This document shows, in pieces, positions 23,301 to 35,499 of a stretch of DNA of 64,000 bases (position 1 is its first letter; each line of letters starts with the position of its first letter). The DNA is from Pleodorina starrii (Eukaryota; Chlorophyta; Chlorophyceae; Chlamydomonadales; Volvocaceae). The DNA lies in contig BRXU01000001.1 in the NCBI GenBank assembly GCA_030267565.1, positions 6,702,001-6,766,000 of the forward strand. Direction: 5' to 3'. The translations under genes and the position numbers were made by a program. The notes beneath the pieces are model-generated. The model saw nothing but the letters and a program-made list of their open reading frames with translations, was not told the origin of the DNA and did no database searches.

Positions 23301-26300
23301 CAATCGCAGCGGGAACAGCAGAAGCAAACGCAGGTGAAGCAGCAGGATGAGGAACAGCAGCAGCAGCAGCAGCAGCAGGAACAGCAGCAGCAGCAGCGAG
23401 AGCGAACCGGAGGTGCAGAGACGTCCAAGGCGCCCGAGGGCAGCTCGCTGGCTGAGGGTGGCACCGTTACCACCGCCGCCGCCGGTGTGGCGCGACCGCT
23501 GGAACCACCCGGGCGCGCGGCAGCAGCGGCGGCGGCGGCGGCTGTGCAGCAACAGCAGCAACAGCTTGTCGTGGGGGCTTGCGCCGCCACGGTGCTCCGG
23601 AACCTGGCGGCGGCGGAGGTGGTTCCGGAGCAGCTGCTGTGCGGCGAGGGACTGGAGACCTGCGCCGCGGCGCTGGAGGTGCGGCGTTTTACACTTCACG
23701 TATCTGTCTGTCTTTCTTGACGTCCGAGTCATCACTTGACGGCCGCAGCCATCACTTGTCTTTCCCGCTACGTTACGTTCCGCTGCTGCCCCCTGACATT
23801 GACAAGCCCTCCCTGTCTCCACACGGGCGACATGGCGCCTGCAACCCCTTCAGGCCCGTGTTACTCCACCGACCACCCACCCACCGACCCACGGCGTCGC
23901 GAGCCGTCCCGCTCCCGGGCACCCAGATTTAAGCCCCACGAACCCTCAACGCCGCACCGCCCGCAACAACTCGTCCCTCCCGGGCTTCATTTCCCTTCCT
24001 CCCGCCCCCCAGGGCCTGCTGGCCGGACCCCCCACCCGCGCCAGTGCCGATACCGACGCGGCCGCTGCCGCCGACGCCAGCACAGCCGCCCGCCATGACC
24101 TGCTTGCGTCGCTGCTTGAGCTGCTGTTCGCTCTGGCGCACCGACTGCACCTGCCCGCGCCCGCGATGGTGGGTGCAAACCGATGGCAAACCGATGGACG
24201 GTGGCTGCCGGCACACGGAAGCAGTGCAGACAGGCTCGAAGCTGGGCTGGAAGGCCGGGACGCGTGTGTCGATGCCGCCGTCGCCAACGTGCGCCTGGCC
24301 GTGACGGCGATCGCGACGGTGGTCCCTCAGCCTAGCGGTAGCCCAGGGCCAGCAGGCGGGGCAGCAGCTACGAAACCCGGATCTGGATCTGGGCCCGACA
24401 TCAGCGCGGCAGCAGCGGCGGTGGGAGCGGTTCGGAGCGGTTCGTATTTGTGTTCGGAAGGCGGCGCAGCGGAAGCGCGCACGGAGGGGCCGAAGAGGGA
24501 GGAGCAGGAGGCGTGTGCGGAGCAGCCGGGGCATGGTCCCGCACCCGACAGACCCACGGGTCAGTGCCGACAGCAGCAGCAGGGGCAGCAACAGCAGCCC
24601 GCGCCTCGTAGCTGGCCGCCGCCGGTGCAGCCGCTGGTTCAGGGGGTGGTGGAGGGGATGGCTGGCGGTGGCGGCGACTACGTGCCGCTGCGGCTGCGCT
24701 CCCTGGCAGCAGGTGGGTGGTGGGTGGGTGGGTGGGGTAGGGAGGGTGGGTCCTGGGGCGTGGGGGCGGGTGGTCGCGTGGCGTGGGGGCGGGTGGTCGC
24801 GTGGCGGCAGGTGGGTGAATGGGTTAGGCTGGGTCGGGCTGAGCCTTGCTTGGTGTAGCGCGCGCTTGGCTTGGTGAGGCTTTGTGAAGGGCGGTCTGCG
24901 TCAGTTGCTGCCCGCCCTCTCCTACCTGGCCCGAGAAGTGGAAGGAAGCTTTTGGGGCCCTTCATTTTCAAGAGCTGCGAGGGCGGTCCCGGCCCCCATC
25001 ATCGGTTGCGCCTCACCCCGCCACACCACACCACACCACACCATCCGCAGGTCTGTTGGCCGCGTGGCTGGCGGTCCCCGCCAACCAGCCAGCCATCATA
25101 CACGCCCTGGCGACTCCGACTCGGGCGTCGCGCCGCGGCTGCTGCCCCGCAGCAGCAGCAGCAGCAGCACCCACCCCCTGTTGCCGACCCCAAGGCGGCA
25201 TCGCCACGCCCTTGCCAAGCGGCCCCGAATCAGGCCCGCCGATGCCGCCCGCCCGGCCTCAGCCCTCGGGGCCGACACCCCTCCCGCAGCCTTCCGAGGC
25301 CGAAACCGCAGCCACAGACGCGGCATTGACTCCGCCGGGCTCCACCGGCCCCGCAGCGGGTGGCGGCGCCGCAGACGCCGCAGACGCGGGCGCAGGCGCT
25401 GCGGCTTCCGGCGCGGCTGCGGCAGGCGACCTACGGCTCGATGACCTGCCTCCCAGCGAAGGCACGCCACCCTGGGAAGCGCTGCGAGGGGCGACAGCAG
25501 CAGCGGTAGCAGGGGAAGAGGGGGCCGCCGCACCGGCAGCGGTAGACACAGCACCGGAAGAGGGCGCCGCGACTCGCGGGGGGCCGATGGTGGGTAATCA
25601 AGGTGATGCGGTGTCAGCGGTGGAGCGGAGGCCGATGGACGGGTTGGAGGGGCTCCTGGGCGTCGACGAGGCAGCAGCGGAGGCGGACGCGCGCCGCGAG
25701 GCGGCGGCGGCAGCGGAGGCGACGGCGGCGGCAGCAGCGAGTGGCGCGGCCCCTGGCACCCGGGCGGGGAACAGAGCCACACGGCTGCTGGCGGCGTGGC
25801 GCCGATCGGACGCGGTGGCGGCGGCGGTGGAGGTGAGAGTCTTCCGCGTTTGAAGGCCCTGTCGTGTGCGCCCTGCCGTCCCTCTTTCCCTTCTTCCGGC
25901 GCGTGAGGTCCGACGTGTCGAAACCCCTCTCATTAGCCCCCGCACTGCCTCCGAGCGGAGGCACGAGCCGTGTGCCGTGTATCGTGTGTGTCGTCGGTGT
26001 GTCCATCTCGGGCTGGAACAGCGGGCGCCGCGGGCATCACGGTGGCGGCGGCGGCGGCGCACCCCGTGTCTTCTCTGTCCCTCCGGTGTTGTTTCTCTGC
26101 ATTTGGGAAATGGACAAGCTGCCGCGTCAAGGGAGCGTCCGAGTTGGCGTCCGTGTCTTTAACTGTCTTTGCGGACTGGCTTGCCGACTGACCGGGTTCA
26201 GAGCTCCCGCCTAGCGGCTTTACAGTGCTACCCTTTTCTTCTTCCCCTCATTCACTTTGGCCACCTTCAGGTGGTGCACTCCCTCGCGTGCGCCTGCGGA

Positions 26301-26597
26301 CCCACGGGTCACCAGCTGCTGGCCTCGCACCCCGGCCTGATGCGTCGCCTGGCCGACCTGGCGGGAAGCCGCTTGCAGGTGGCGGGCGCGAGCGCGGCAG
26401 CGCACGGCAAGCCGCTGGCGGCGCGCTGCCGCGCGGTGCTGGCCGCCGCTGCGGAGGTGGCGGCGGAGGCGCTGGCGGCGCTCGAGGCGGCGGGCACGGA
26501 TGGGACAGTAGCGGCGGCGGCGGAGGCGGCGGAAGCGGTGCTTGTGGAGGGCTGCGATGGTGGGCCGAGCGCAATGGAGGTGGACGGCCGTCATTAG
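20361..26597 (+). CDS. LFR/ARID1(BAF250)-like SWI/SNF armadillo protein, tentative
   Basis: Six exons with closing phases: 20361-21126, 21606-22114, 22416-23678, 24013-24712, 25051-25832, 26271-26597, about 1448 residues. The first 400 residues are disordered and Ala/Pro/Gly-rich. They include KSVQW at about 324-328, followed by a poly-Gln tract and a basic VKRQR that could be a nuclear signal. The remainder alternates helical segments with Ala- and Gln-rich spacers. LQSCL...LHAALNALTWYSF, VVGACAATVLRNLAA and SLAAGLLAAWLAVPANQP recall, from memory, the armadillo helices of plant LFR and the BAF250 C-terminal region of chromatin-remodelling complexes. The final exon ends in another helical unit and an acidic tail. 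If correct, it is a SWI/SNF subunit made unusually long by repeat expansion. The start is the first ATG of the open frame; an upstream exon is possible. Another ARM-type nuclear protein is the alternative. Confidence 0.55.
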
Positions 26598-27809
26598 GGC
26601 GCGACGTTGGCGCAGGCGGATGAGCCAGAGAAGAGGAGAGGAGAGAAGAGGGCAAAACAAATGGGGAGAGCAGGGGTGGAATCGAAAGGGGTGCCGTGGA
26701 CCCGCCAGGGCCTTCCCGCTGGGCTCCCGCTCCCGGCCGGACGCGGTGTCCCAGGGGTCGCTCCTCATGGCGGCGCCGACCTCGCGCCTGAGTGTCGTGT
26801 CAGTTGTTATGGTTGTTGCAGCGGGCAGCTCCAGAACCAGTCAGTGCCGTAGCAGCGACAGTAGTGTTGCGGCAGTCGTTGTTACGTAGTAGCAGTAGCA
26901 GTGGCAGTTGGGGGGCTGTTGCAGGCTTGCGGCGCGCTCTGCGAATCGGCGTCGTCGCGAGGTGTGTGTTGTGACTTGTGAGAGCAGCGAGGGGCAGCGG
27001 ACGGACGCAGTTTGCGCGAGTGGGGGAGGCGCAAATGAGGGCCAGGCGACGCGTTTTGCGGCAGCTGGCGGGAGCGCAACAGGCTCCGAAACCACGTAGG
27101 GCCCCCACCAAGGGACCGCCCCGCTTTTCCTTTGATCCGCAGGTGTGTGTGTGTGTGTATGTGTGGGCTGCGAGCTGTTGAGAGAGTATACCGTAGGAGT
27201 CGCAGGATGTCGCTTTCCGAGCGCATGGGGAGAGCGTATGGGGTCGATTGGCATCAGTGGGGTGCGTGTGTGCGTTGGGGCGTGTCTGTGTGTGCGGCCG
27301 TTGGAGTCGAGAGCCTCCGCGGCGCGCGCGGAGCCGCCTTGTGTGTCTAAAAGATGTTTGAAGGAGCTCGTGTTTGCGCCCCTACCGGTAGTACTGGGCA
27401 GACCCGTGGGTCATCCGCCGGGCGAGCGGGCAGGTGCAATTGGTGTCCAGGTTCGCGTCCAACCCAGCCCAGCCCAGAGTGTGGGGCACCGCGCCTTGTA
27501 CACTCCCCCGTAGAGGTCCCAATCCCAGGATGGGCCGCGAACAAGGGGAGGGGGAGGAGTAACAGACTTCGAATGGGCTGCAGCGAACGAAGGAATGGAG
27601 GCGACAGAGAAAGGGAAGGGAGCCGGGAGTCGTCGCCCACCTTCCCCAACCTGATCAGGTCCCCCCGAAAGCCGAAACATTAACAGCAACCCGTAACAGC
27701 AACCCGCCGCGTGTGTCCAGACTGTACGGTCGCCGTGGCCCCGCATTATATCGTACAATCATGTCCGTACCGAGATCGCGTCCCGCGCGTGGCATTTAAA
27801 GCCCTCCGT
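26598..27809. other. Intergenic between convergent genes
   Basis: Holds the 3' ends of the LFR-like gene and of the LRR gene, which face each other. I see no third coding region. One copy of the GACCCNNGGGTC palindrome lies at 27401-27412 and a short TG tract at 27143-27160. Confidence 0.5.
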
Positions 27810-30800
27810 CTAAACAGCCCCGCCGCCGCCGCCCTCCCCCTCGCCGCCGCTGTCGCTGCCACCGCTGCTGCTACTGCCCTCGCCGCCTGCGCTGCCGCCG
27901 CTACTGCTGTCGCTGCTACTGCCAAACATGTCCTCGTAATCGCCCTTCGGGGCTCCCCCGGCGGCCAGGTCCGCGCCCCCGACTTCTTGAAGCGCCGCAT
28001 CGGGCCCCAGGGCCGTCCGCCAAGCCCGCACGTCGGACCGCCGCGCGGTGCAGCGCACCAGCTCCAGGAACTGCCATGCCGTACATGTGTACGGAAGGTG
28101 TCGTGCACGACCAGCGCCGGAGTACGGCGGCAACAGCATCGGGTTGGGAGACGGGGTCGCGGCGGGGCGGCGGATTATGGGTTGGTTCGTTTGGCCGTCG
28201 GGACGCCGCGCCGTGTGGCGTCGCGCGTCGCAGTCGGCAGCGTGGCGGACAGGAGGGAGCGAGGGAAGAGAGGGAGGGGAGGAGGAGAGCACGTGCATCT
28301 TATATCACGTGTAAGGGAAAAAGGAAAGGAACAGGGCAAAGCGCGCGCAATTGGGGGCCAGCGGCTCACTCGCGCTCCCGTGGTGGCCCTGCCCACGTGT
28401 CGCACCACGTGCCACACCACGTGGCAACACGAGGGGCACAGTCCTCCCGCCATGCGCGCGAGCTTTCGGAGTTGTGGACCCGTCGCACTGGCGGCATGAC
28501 AGGTCACGTGAAGTACCGGTACACGACGTGATTAACGGCTTGCCGGAGGAACTTAGGACGTACTGCTTGTACGTACTGCTTGTACGTACTGCTTGTACGA
28601 ACTTGTACGTTTCTCTCGCAGAGCGCCCTCCCCTCCCCTCCCCTCCCCCTCCCCTCCCCCTCCCCCACCTGCAGTCCAGGGAGGGCGGCCGCCAGCGCCG
28701 ACACGTCACTCCGCTGCAGGGCCATCTGCTTCAGCCGCACCCGCGTCACCTGTACGACCGGCACGGGACGAGCCGAGACAAAAACAAACACCGACAGCCG
28801 TGTCGTACCCGCATGTGGACAGGAAGCTGCCGTCCGAAACCGTCTAAATGGGGTTTAGGGTTTTAGAGTTATATGGCTTACTTAAATGTGAAAGGAAGCG
28901 CAGCGAAGTAACCGAGACGAGCCGGGCTAACGGACACGGCGACGGCATGTGGGGGGCGGAGCGGAGGGGCTCACGTGGGGGGCCAGAGGTGCGACTGCCG
29001 ACATCCAGGCGCTGTGAGGCCCGGCCCAGCGTAGCCGGCTGTAGCCATCCCTCAGGAAGGAAAACGGCGACGGACGCAGCGTCAGCGGGTGCCGCCGCCA
29101 GTCCGCCTCGCCAAGCACTCGCAGCAGCAGCCCCGCCGCCGCCGCCACCATGCAAGCCAGCCACGACGCGACGGCGGCGCCGGCGGCGCCGGCGCCCCGC
29201 CCGCCGAGGTCTGGCGGTCCGGGCACGCCGACGGAGGCCATGTCGAGGCAGATCTCGCCCTGCGGGTGCCGTACTGCCGTACACTCCAGGGTGGAGAAGG
29301 CGGGCAGCGCGGCGAGGGCCGCCAGGATTGCCACGTCGGGCAGGTAGCGGACCTGCGGGAGCGGCCCCGGGCGCGACGCGGGGCGCGGAGCGTGGGGCGC
29401 GGCAATAGGGCTGGCGTGGTAATGTCGTACGGTAGTGCGCACTTTGCCGTACCCTCAGAGGTTCCGGAGGTCCTTGGGCGGGTCTGGAGGCCACTGGTCC
29501 ATTACGTCAGGGTACTGCTACCGCCCTACTACTCTTGCGAGTGGAGAGACTGCGCCTTCGCCGAAATCAGTACGATATGACGAGTTGGGTACGGTAGGCT
29601 GAGAGGGTGTGGGCGTGGGATGCCGTACGCAGGAGCCCGGGGCCGCAGGAGGAGGCGGGAAGAGGAAGCAGCGGTGCCGCCACAAAGCGCGAATACGGTA
29701 TGCGCTGACCTGCAATACCTGCAGCCGAGGCGGCAGCCGCACAGCGGCAAGCGGCAGCGAGCAGTGAGGCCGTCCGCCGCCGCCGCCGCCGCCGCTGTCA
29801 CTGCCGCCGCCGGCGTCGCATACCCGCTCCCAAAGCTCCGGCGGCACACACGACAGCAGCTCCAAGGGCAGCGGCGGCGGCGGCTCCGGAACCACGTCCC
29901 ACTGGCTCGCTGGCACGCTCTCCGCCGATAGCTCGCCGACTCGCAGTACGGCAAGCGCGGGCGCACAGTACGGCAGGTACGGCAGCGTGAGCGCCAGGTC
30001 CGGGCCCAGGTCCAACTCCAGGAGGTGCTGCGCCGCCGGCGGTGCTGGCGGTACGCCGCTGGTACGGCAGCCGTGGCTGCGACGGAGTAAGAGCGCCCGT
30101 ACTGCACTGCCGTACACCACGTGCGAGCTCTTGGGCGGCGCGCTGCTGGCGTTGGGGTCGGCGGCGGGCTCGCTGCCGCGGATGGGCAGCACCAGCCTCG
30201 TGAGGGCCGACAGCGCCGCCAGCGGCGACAGGGCAGCGGCGGCGTCGGGCCCCAGCGCCAGGCCCGGGAAACGCAGCTCCAGGCATGTCAGGGAGGTTAG
30301 GCCGGCAATGGTGCTGACAGTGCCGGCGAAGCACGCTGTGGCTGCTGCTGCTGCGGCTGCTGCTGCTCGGGGCACAGCCTCAGACTGGCGCTGGCCTCCA
30401 CCGCCACTGTCGCCGCCACCGGTGTCCTCGCCTGGTAGTGGTATGCTGCGCAACTGCACGCGTAGCTCCGTCAATGAGGGACAGAGCACGTGGAGGTCAT
30501 CCGGCAGCAGTCCGGGCGGGGCGGCGTGGTCCGTGTTGCGGCCCCGCTGAGGGGCAAACGGAGGCCCGGGGCCGAGGGGCAGGTGCTGGTGCAGTACCAA
30601 GGTCCGGAGGTTGGGACCCAATGCGCGCAGCAGCTCCGACGTCGCGGCGACGTTGCGCGCATCCGTCGCGGCTCCGCCCTGGGGGGTCATGACGGACGGA
30701 ATGCGACAGAAACCCGTCGAGAGCAAGTGCAGCTTAGGTGACCGGTGATGGAGGGCTTGGGGCACACGGTTCGGTTCCATGTTACGTTTCAGTGTTGAAG

Positions 30801-31467
30801 AAGGGCTTACGATTGGGTGCCGCTCGCATAATCGAAAGGAAGGGATTCGGGGGGCAGGCGGGCGACCGACCTCGAGGAGAAGGCTCGAAAGCGACGGCAT
30901 GCCGGCCGCGAGGCGGGCGGCCGCGGCGGCGCTCGGCAGCGTGCCGCGTTCCGCGTTCCGTAGGTGGAGGCACTTGATGGAAGCTGCCAGAGAATTCAGC
31001 AGTATGCCGAGCCTGAAGTTGGCGAGTGGGAAGTTTCGGATGGCCGGAGTGATTTTCGACATTTCGAGCCGCGTGAGGACCGGTGGCTCCGAAACCACCC
31101 GATGGAGAGGTGGCCCCAAACGAGGCGCCACCAATACATATTGTGTAAACGCCACCTGCATAACAACTTACAGAGTTTCCTCTGATATGCTGCTGCAAAG
31201 GTCGACCTGCAGCTTGGACGGTCGACATCCGCGACGGGCGATTGCGCGAAAGGCTTCCAATGCGACCGCTTGTGCCGCTTCCCGGCCAACCAGGCCCACA
31301 AGTGTTGAGCACTTCGGAGCTATATGGTCGCAATTTGCATCGTGCACGTCGCGGCATGCCCGACATACCAGCCGCAGCGTTCTGTGTGCGTCTACTCCTG
31401 ACAAGGACTGGAACAATTGCGGGACCGAGCTGCACGCAATGGATAGGCGATTCAAATCATGATCCAT
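27810..31467 (-). CDS. F-box-like leucine-rich-repeat protein
   Basis: Six exons: 31467-31207, 31155-30871, 30678-29710, 29352-28975, 28749-28669, 28070-27810, about 744 residues. The N-terminus carries an F-box-like segment (SLSGVDAHRTLRLVCRACRDV), a common start for volvocalean proteins of this kind. Next come irregular leucine-rich repeats such as LTSLTCLELRFPGLAL, LAALSALTRLVL and VTRVRLKQMALQRSD. The protein ends in an acidic Gly/Ser/Glu tail. By family habit it would be a substrate adaptor of a ubiquitin ligase, but the partner cannot be read from sequence. The first junction is doubtful: exon 1 and exon 2 lie in the same frame with one TAA at 31170-31168 between them. A 51-base intron (31206-31156) with a weak GTCGAC donor would remove it; otherwise the gene has a nonsense mutation. 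The 30870-30679 intron is also in frame and stop-free. Confidence 0.75.
28558..28606. repeat. 13-bp tandem repeat, three copies plus partial
   Basis: ACGTACTGCTTGT at 28558, 28571 and 28584, then a degenerate fourth unit. It lies in the last-but-one region of the LRR gene, between the exons ending at 28669 and starting at 28070, just downstream of a CACGTG cluster at 28290-28510. Confidence 0.9.
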
Positions 31468-32444
31468 GTAGCTCTGGCAAAGTTTTCGTGTCAGCTTCTG
31501 TTTTTCGTTGTGACACCTTGCTGCGGATCTGGATCCCGCAAAAGAGAAGCCTTTGAAAGACGCTTCCCTAACGTTTTGAGCGCTAATGTGAAACTATATG
31601 CTGCACCAGACGAATGGTGTTGGGAGTACGCAGCGCCGATGGCATTTGTACGGCGGATCGTAGTGAATGGCAACTGCTGCCCGCCCTGGGCCATGCCCTC
31701 TTGACAGGAGGTTCCAGATAGCAGGCCAGCGCCTACAGAGAACGACCCCTGCTTGGGACCTTACAATGAATGCAAGAGGCACCCAACCCTCGTCCAGTCA
31801 TCATCAACCCCGATCACCGAGTTGCGGCCGGTGCAGTTGCATAGAACCGTCCAATCCAGGGGACCATCACCACCACCAGAAAGCGCCCCCCCTCAGTTCA
31901 AGCTCAATCCAGTCATAACGTTGCTCGCTCATTCGCTCATCCTCCTCGCCAAAGCATCCATCCAGCATGCTCCCGCGGTTTCAACGACGACAAAAGCCCG
32001 GCACACATGTGGCGCCACATGGCAAACCGCAAATACAAGCGGCGCTGGGAGGCCTGCACATGTACGTGAAAAACGAGTATTACGACGACGACACGCGCAC
32101 AACTTTGGGCTGCGGACAGTGCTTATGCAGCGGGTCCAGCGCCGTCACAGCCCAAACGCTCATTCATAGCACACCCGCTGCGGTAAAAAAAACCCGACCC
32201 TTGTACAAGCAAGTAAGGCTGCTCGGAGCGATCCGAGCCCAACAGTGCTACCCGTAAGCGTGAAGTCAAGTGTCAAGAAAGTCGGTGCGTCACATTTGAA
32301 ATTGTAAGTCATGCATGTTCCTGCCCTGAAAGTCAAGGTGCAAATCAGCACACTAGACTGCGTAGAAATGTAAGTAATTGCTGCAGTGTAATTCACAGCA
32401 CATGCTTCCGCGCAACACATCAAAATCGACTTGATCTTGGTCAT
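31468..32444. other. Intergenic between two tandem reverse-strand genes
   Basis: 977 bases carrying the 3' flank of the bromodomain gene and the upstream region of the LRR gene. Base composition is noticeably more A+T-rich than in the exons. I see no additional gene, RNA gene or repeat. Confidence 0.5.
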
Positions 32445-34328
32445 TCAGTCGCTGTGGTAATCCTGCGTTGCAGCACACACAGCCGAAGGGGGATGGTGTG
32501 ACCGTTGACCGCTGAACGTTGTGTACGACGACAGTTGGTGTGCCTCGACGCCATGTCAAGCGTCAAGCACGAGCGTAAGCAAACACGCCCCGAAAAGAGA
32601 CCTACCTCGTCGTCCACGTCGCCCGCTTCCAACCGGACGCTGGGATTGTGCGAGATGTGGGACGGCGACACCGGCCCTTGCCCGCGGACGTTCCGCAGCC
32701 AGGCCTCGAGCTTCCGCAGGTTGGCATCGTCGAGGGCCTCGAAATCCAGCTCCATCTCACCGGACTCGTCGGGCTGCATGGCCTCCGAAGGCAGCAGGCC
32801 CATGAGCTCTGCATACACGACGGCAGTTTCAAGTCGGTTAGGGCGTTCGACAGGACAGAAAGCAACAGAACTAACCAAACGCAACATGTCGCATAATTGG
32901 AAGAGGGTGTGCAACAAATATGATGTGCGCGTCGGTAGCGCCCGGCGACGGAACGATAAGCTTTGCCTGTAGCTTCTTACCGTTGAGCTGCTCTTCTGAG
33001 AGCTCGCCTAGCGCATTCTGCAGCTCGGTGGCGATTTGATTTCGCCTCTCGATCGACAGCGCCTTTTCTCGCCCTTTACCGCCCGACGTGACCTCGTGGC
33101 TGTAGGCCCGCCCGCCGTTCGGGGCCTGCAAGCGTACGGGCGAATTCCGTTGGCGCGGGGCACGAGAAAGGCGACTCAGAACCACTGACACCGTCAGAAC
33201 AATACGCGTTAGTCAACGAACAGCACGTGTGAATATGCAATAAGACTGTAGGTTCGCAACAACAGTGAAGGCGAGACATCCATTGTGCACATAAAGGTCG
33301 CGACCAGAACCTAAATCTGCCGAAGGTACCAGGTTACACATCATAACGGAAAATACTAATACCAACAGCAACAAGCTCACCCTGCTCGGGGCAGCCGGCG
33401 CTGCAGGCTGGGCCTGCCTCTTCGGCGCGGCGTTGCCGCTTCTGGTGGGCCGCTCGGTGGTCGCCTTGGGCGGAGGGGGCTCGAAATCGGGATCGTACTT
33501 GGGCGCTGCAACACCAGCAGTGACCCGCTTCGTGCGCTCGCTCGCAAGCCCTGAGTTGGCCCACTCGTTCCGCCAGCGCTTCTCCGCCTTCTCGCCGACG
33601 ATGCGCACTGGGGTACCTTGCGGGTTGTAGAGCAGGCAGTTGGCCCAAATCAAGCGGACATCCTCACAGAAGTCTTGAGCCGTAGAGTACTCGCCCCGGT
33701 CCAGCTTCTCAATGATGAGGTTGATCCACATGGGGTGCTTAATGACGGTGTAATAATCGGGCACGTCCTTCTCGTTGACACGGTCCATGAACCACCGAGC
33801 GTCAGACTTGAGCCCTTTGATAACCTGCTGGATGAGCTCGCGGCACTTCGCCACCCAGTCATTAACTGCAGAGGGGGAGGGGCGCACAACGGACGTCAGA
33901 ACTCGCATGGCCTTGAAGGCAAACAACATAAACAAGAACACCTACCTCCAGTGCTCAGGCTTGGCCGCGCGTCCAGGCGCGCCTTCTTCGTTGGCGGCCC
34001 CTGAGAAGGTGCGGGAAGATGCCCAGGTCAACATCAACCCCGCGGCCTGGTGCGCGCGCAGCAAAGCACCCAGCACCAACGGCCTTACATCGTAGCCTCC
34101 GTTCTGCTGGGGCAGTTGGGGGAGCTCGGGGCTGGAGAGCAGCCGCTGGAGGCGTTCGAGATCTTTCTCTGAGGCCAGATTCCTGTCAACAACGGCCTTG
34201 TCGACGGCAACGCGCACTACGCCGTTTCCATCCACGCCTATGAGGTTCGAGTCTGCTATCAGGGAGCCATCGTCCAGCCTAAACTTGATGCGGCGAGCTA
34301 CGCGGGTCTGGGGCGCGGCCATCTCCAT
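32445..34328 (-). CDS. Bromodomain-NET protein (GTE/BET-type)
   Basis: Six exons: 34328-34089, 34000-33946, 33865-33381, 33125-32981, 32808-32606, 32462-32445, about 381 residues. A short basic TKKAR segment (exon 2) precedes a bromodomain at about 99-200. This shows the ZA-loop phrase DYYTVIKHPM and the acetyl-lysine-binding asparagine in WANCLLYN (N179). A Pro/Lys linker is followed by a NET domain at about 284-350 (RRNQIATELQNALGEL, then DFEALDDANLRKLEAWL). One bromodomain plus NET is the plant GTE layout; animal BET proteins have two bromodomains. The expected role is to read acetylated histones and recruit transcription machinery. Exon 2 is only 55 bases but restores both phases. The last exon encodes just DYHSD and a stop, so the terminal junction is less certain. 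The start is the first ATG before the conserved region. Confidence 0.9.
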
Positions 34329-35499
34329 GCTCCGGACGCGCCAGCGGCCTCCGCAAGCGCCGCGGAGGCCGAGGGCCTGGGTCGAACAGGAACAAGCAGT
34401 CTAGTCGTATTTTGTTGGGATGTTGCGGGCTGCGAGGAGGCAGCGCAGATGCAAATTTGCAGGACGAGCGGCGACGTCGGCTGCTCGCTGAGAGGCCCTT
34501 TTGTGCTGTGAAGTCTTCCGTACGCTTTTAAGGTCCCACGCACCGCGCGTTCCTGGCTTTTTAGCTATGTTGCGACTGGATATCTATAACATTTGGCTGC
34601 AGGTGAGTGCTCCCGCGGGGCTGGAGACGCGAAGTCATGGCCGGGGCCTTCGGAGCAGGTCTCCTTCCATGGGCGCATGCGCGCTTTAAGGCTAGAAGTG
34701 TAGTTCTATCCAATGTATCTAATTTAAAGTTCGAGGGCTGGGCCGGGAACTTGATCATGCCAAAGGCGAGAGCCATGACGCACCGAGTTGGTAACCAATA
34801 CAATAAACACCCTGAAAAAGGACCATTCAAAAGACATGAACGTGCATTACGCAAAAGACATGCAGCAAACATAAAACAGCGCCCGGAGACCAAGTCGTCA
34901 AGAACCCGACGGGCGAAGCGGCGAGTCGAAAGCACAGAGATAACCCTGCTGCGCCTTTGCCCAACGTCGCATCACATTTCCATATCCGCATCCGGGTTAC
35001 ATCTACTCCGCTTCAGAGCTTTCAACGACCACCTGTGAGAAAAGGCAGCGGGGCGACACCGGCAGCCGAAAGGTTGTGTCCGTGCGAAATCTGCGCCCCC
35101 ACAGCATCATGTAAATCAAGCGCACAGCCGCACCTCTGTCTCTTTCGCCAATGGCGACTACACGTCCCTGCTCTCACCGCGTCCAGGATGCTGACCACTA
35201 ATGGACGGGCCGGGGCCGCGCCCCTGAATCATGAACAACGACACGGCTCACCTTAATATAAATTCAAGGCGAGTCGTCAAGAACTTGCCGAGCGGCGCGG
35301 TGGCCAACCTCTACGTCAGCCAGAGCCCTTCTAGTGCGGCCCGAGACACAGATTTTGATGCCTACCGGTGGTGTGCAACAATTTACAGGAAGAATGCCAT
35401 GGACGTAGTAGCTGCATCACTCTGGAAAACGCATGTGCAATTTGCAATTGGACCCACAAGGTATTCTTGGGGACGTACGGCACTGAATCGTCTCAAGAA
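34329..35499. promoter_or_regulatory. Shared upstream region of the GTE and mTERF-like genes
   Basis: 1.17 kb between divergent genes. A TTAATATAAATT stretch at 35252-35264 is TATA-like. A 90-codon ATG-initiated frame at 35231-35503 overlaps the start of the downstream gene in another frame. It has no recognisable motif and could be an upstream open frame or chance. Confidence 0.4.

Noticed and set aside
22191..23822. 543-codon reverse frame
   Set aside because: Antisense shadow of the GC-rich LFR-like exon 3; Arg/Leu-rich with no domain.
24169..24240. Intron inside LFR-like exon 4 (donor GTGGGT at 24169)
   Set aside because: No acceptor with matching phase follows, and the frame stays open with plausible helical sequence, so one continuous exon was kept.
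33944..34089. Continuous first exon of the bromodomain gene through 33946 in the starting frame
   Set aside because: It would enter the bromodomain exon out of phase and hit a stop; an intron at 34088-34001 restores the phase and gives a TKKAR-containing linker.
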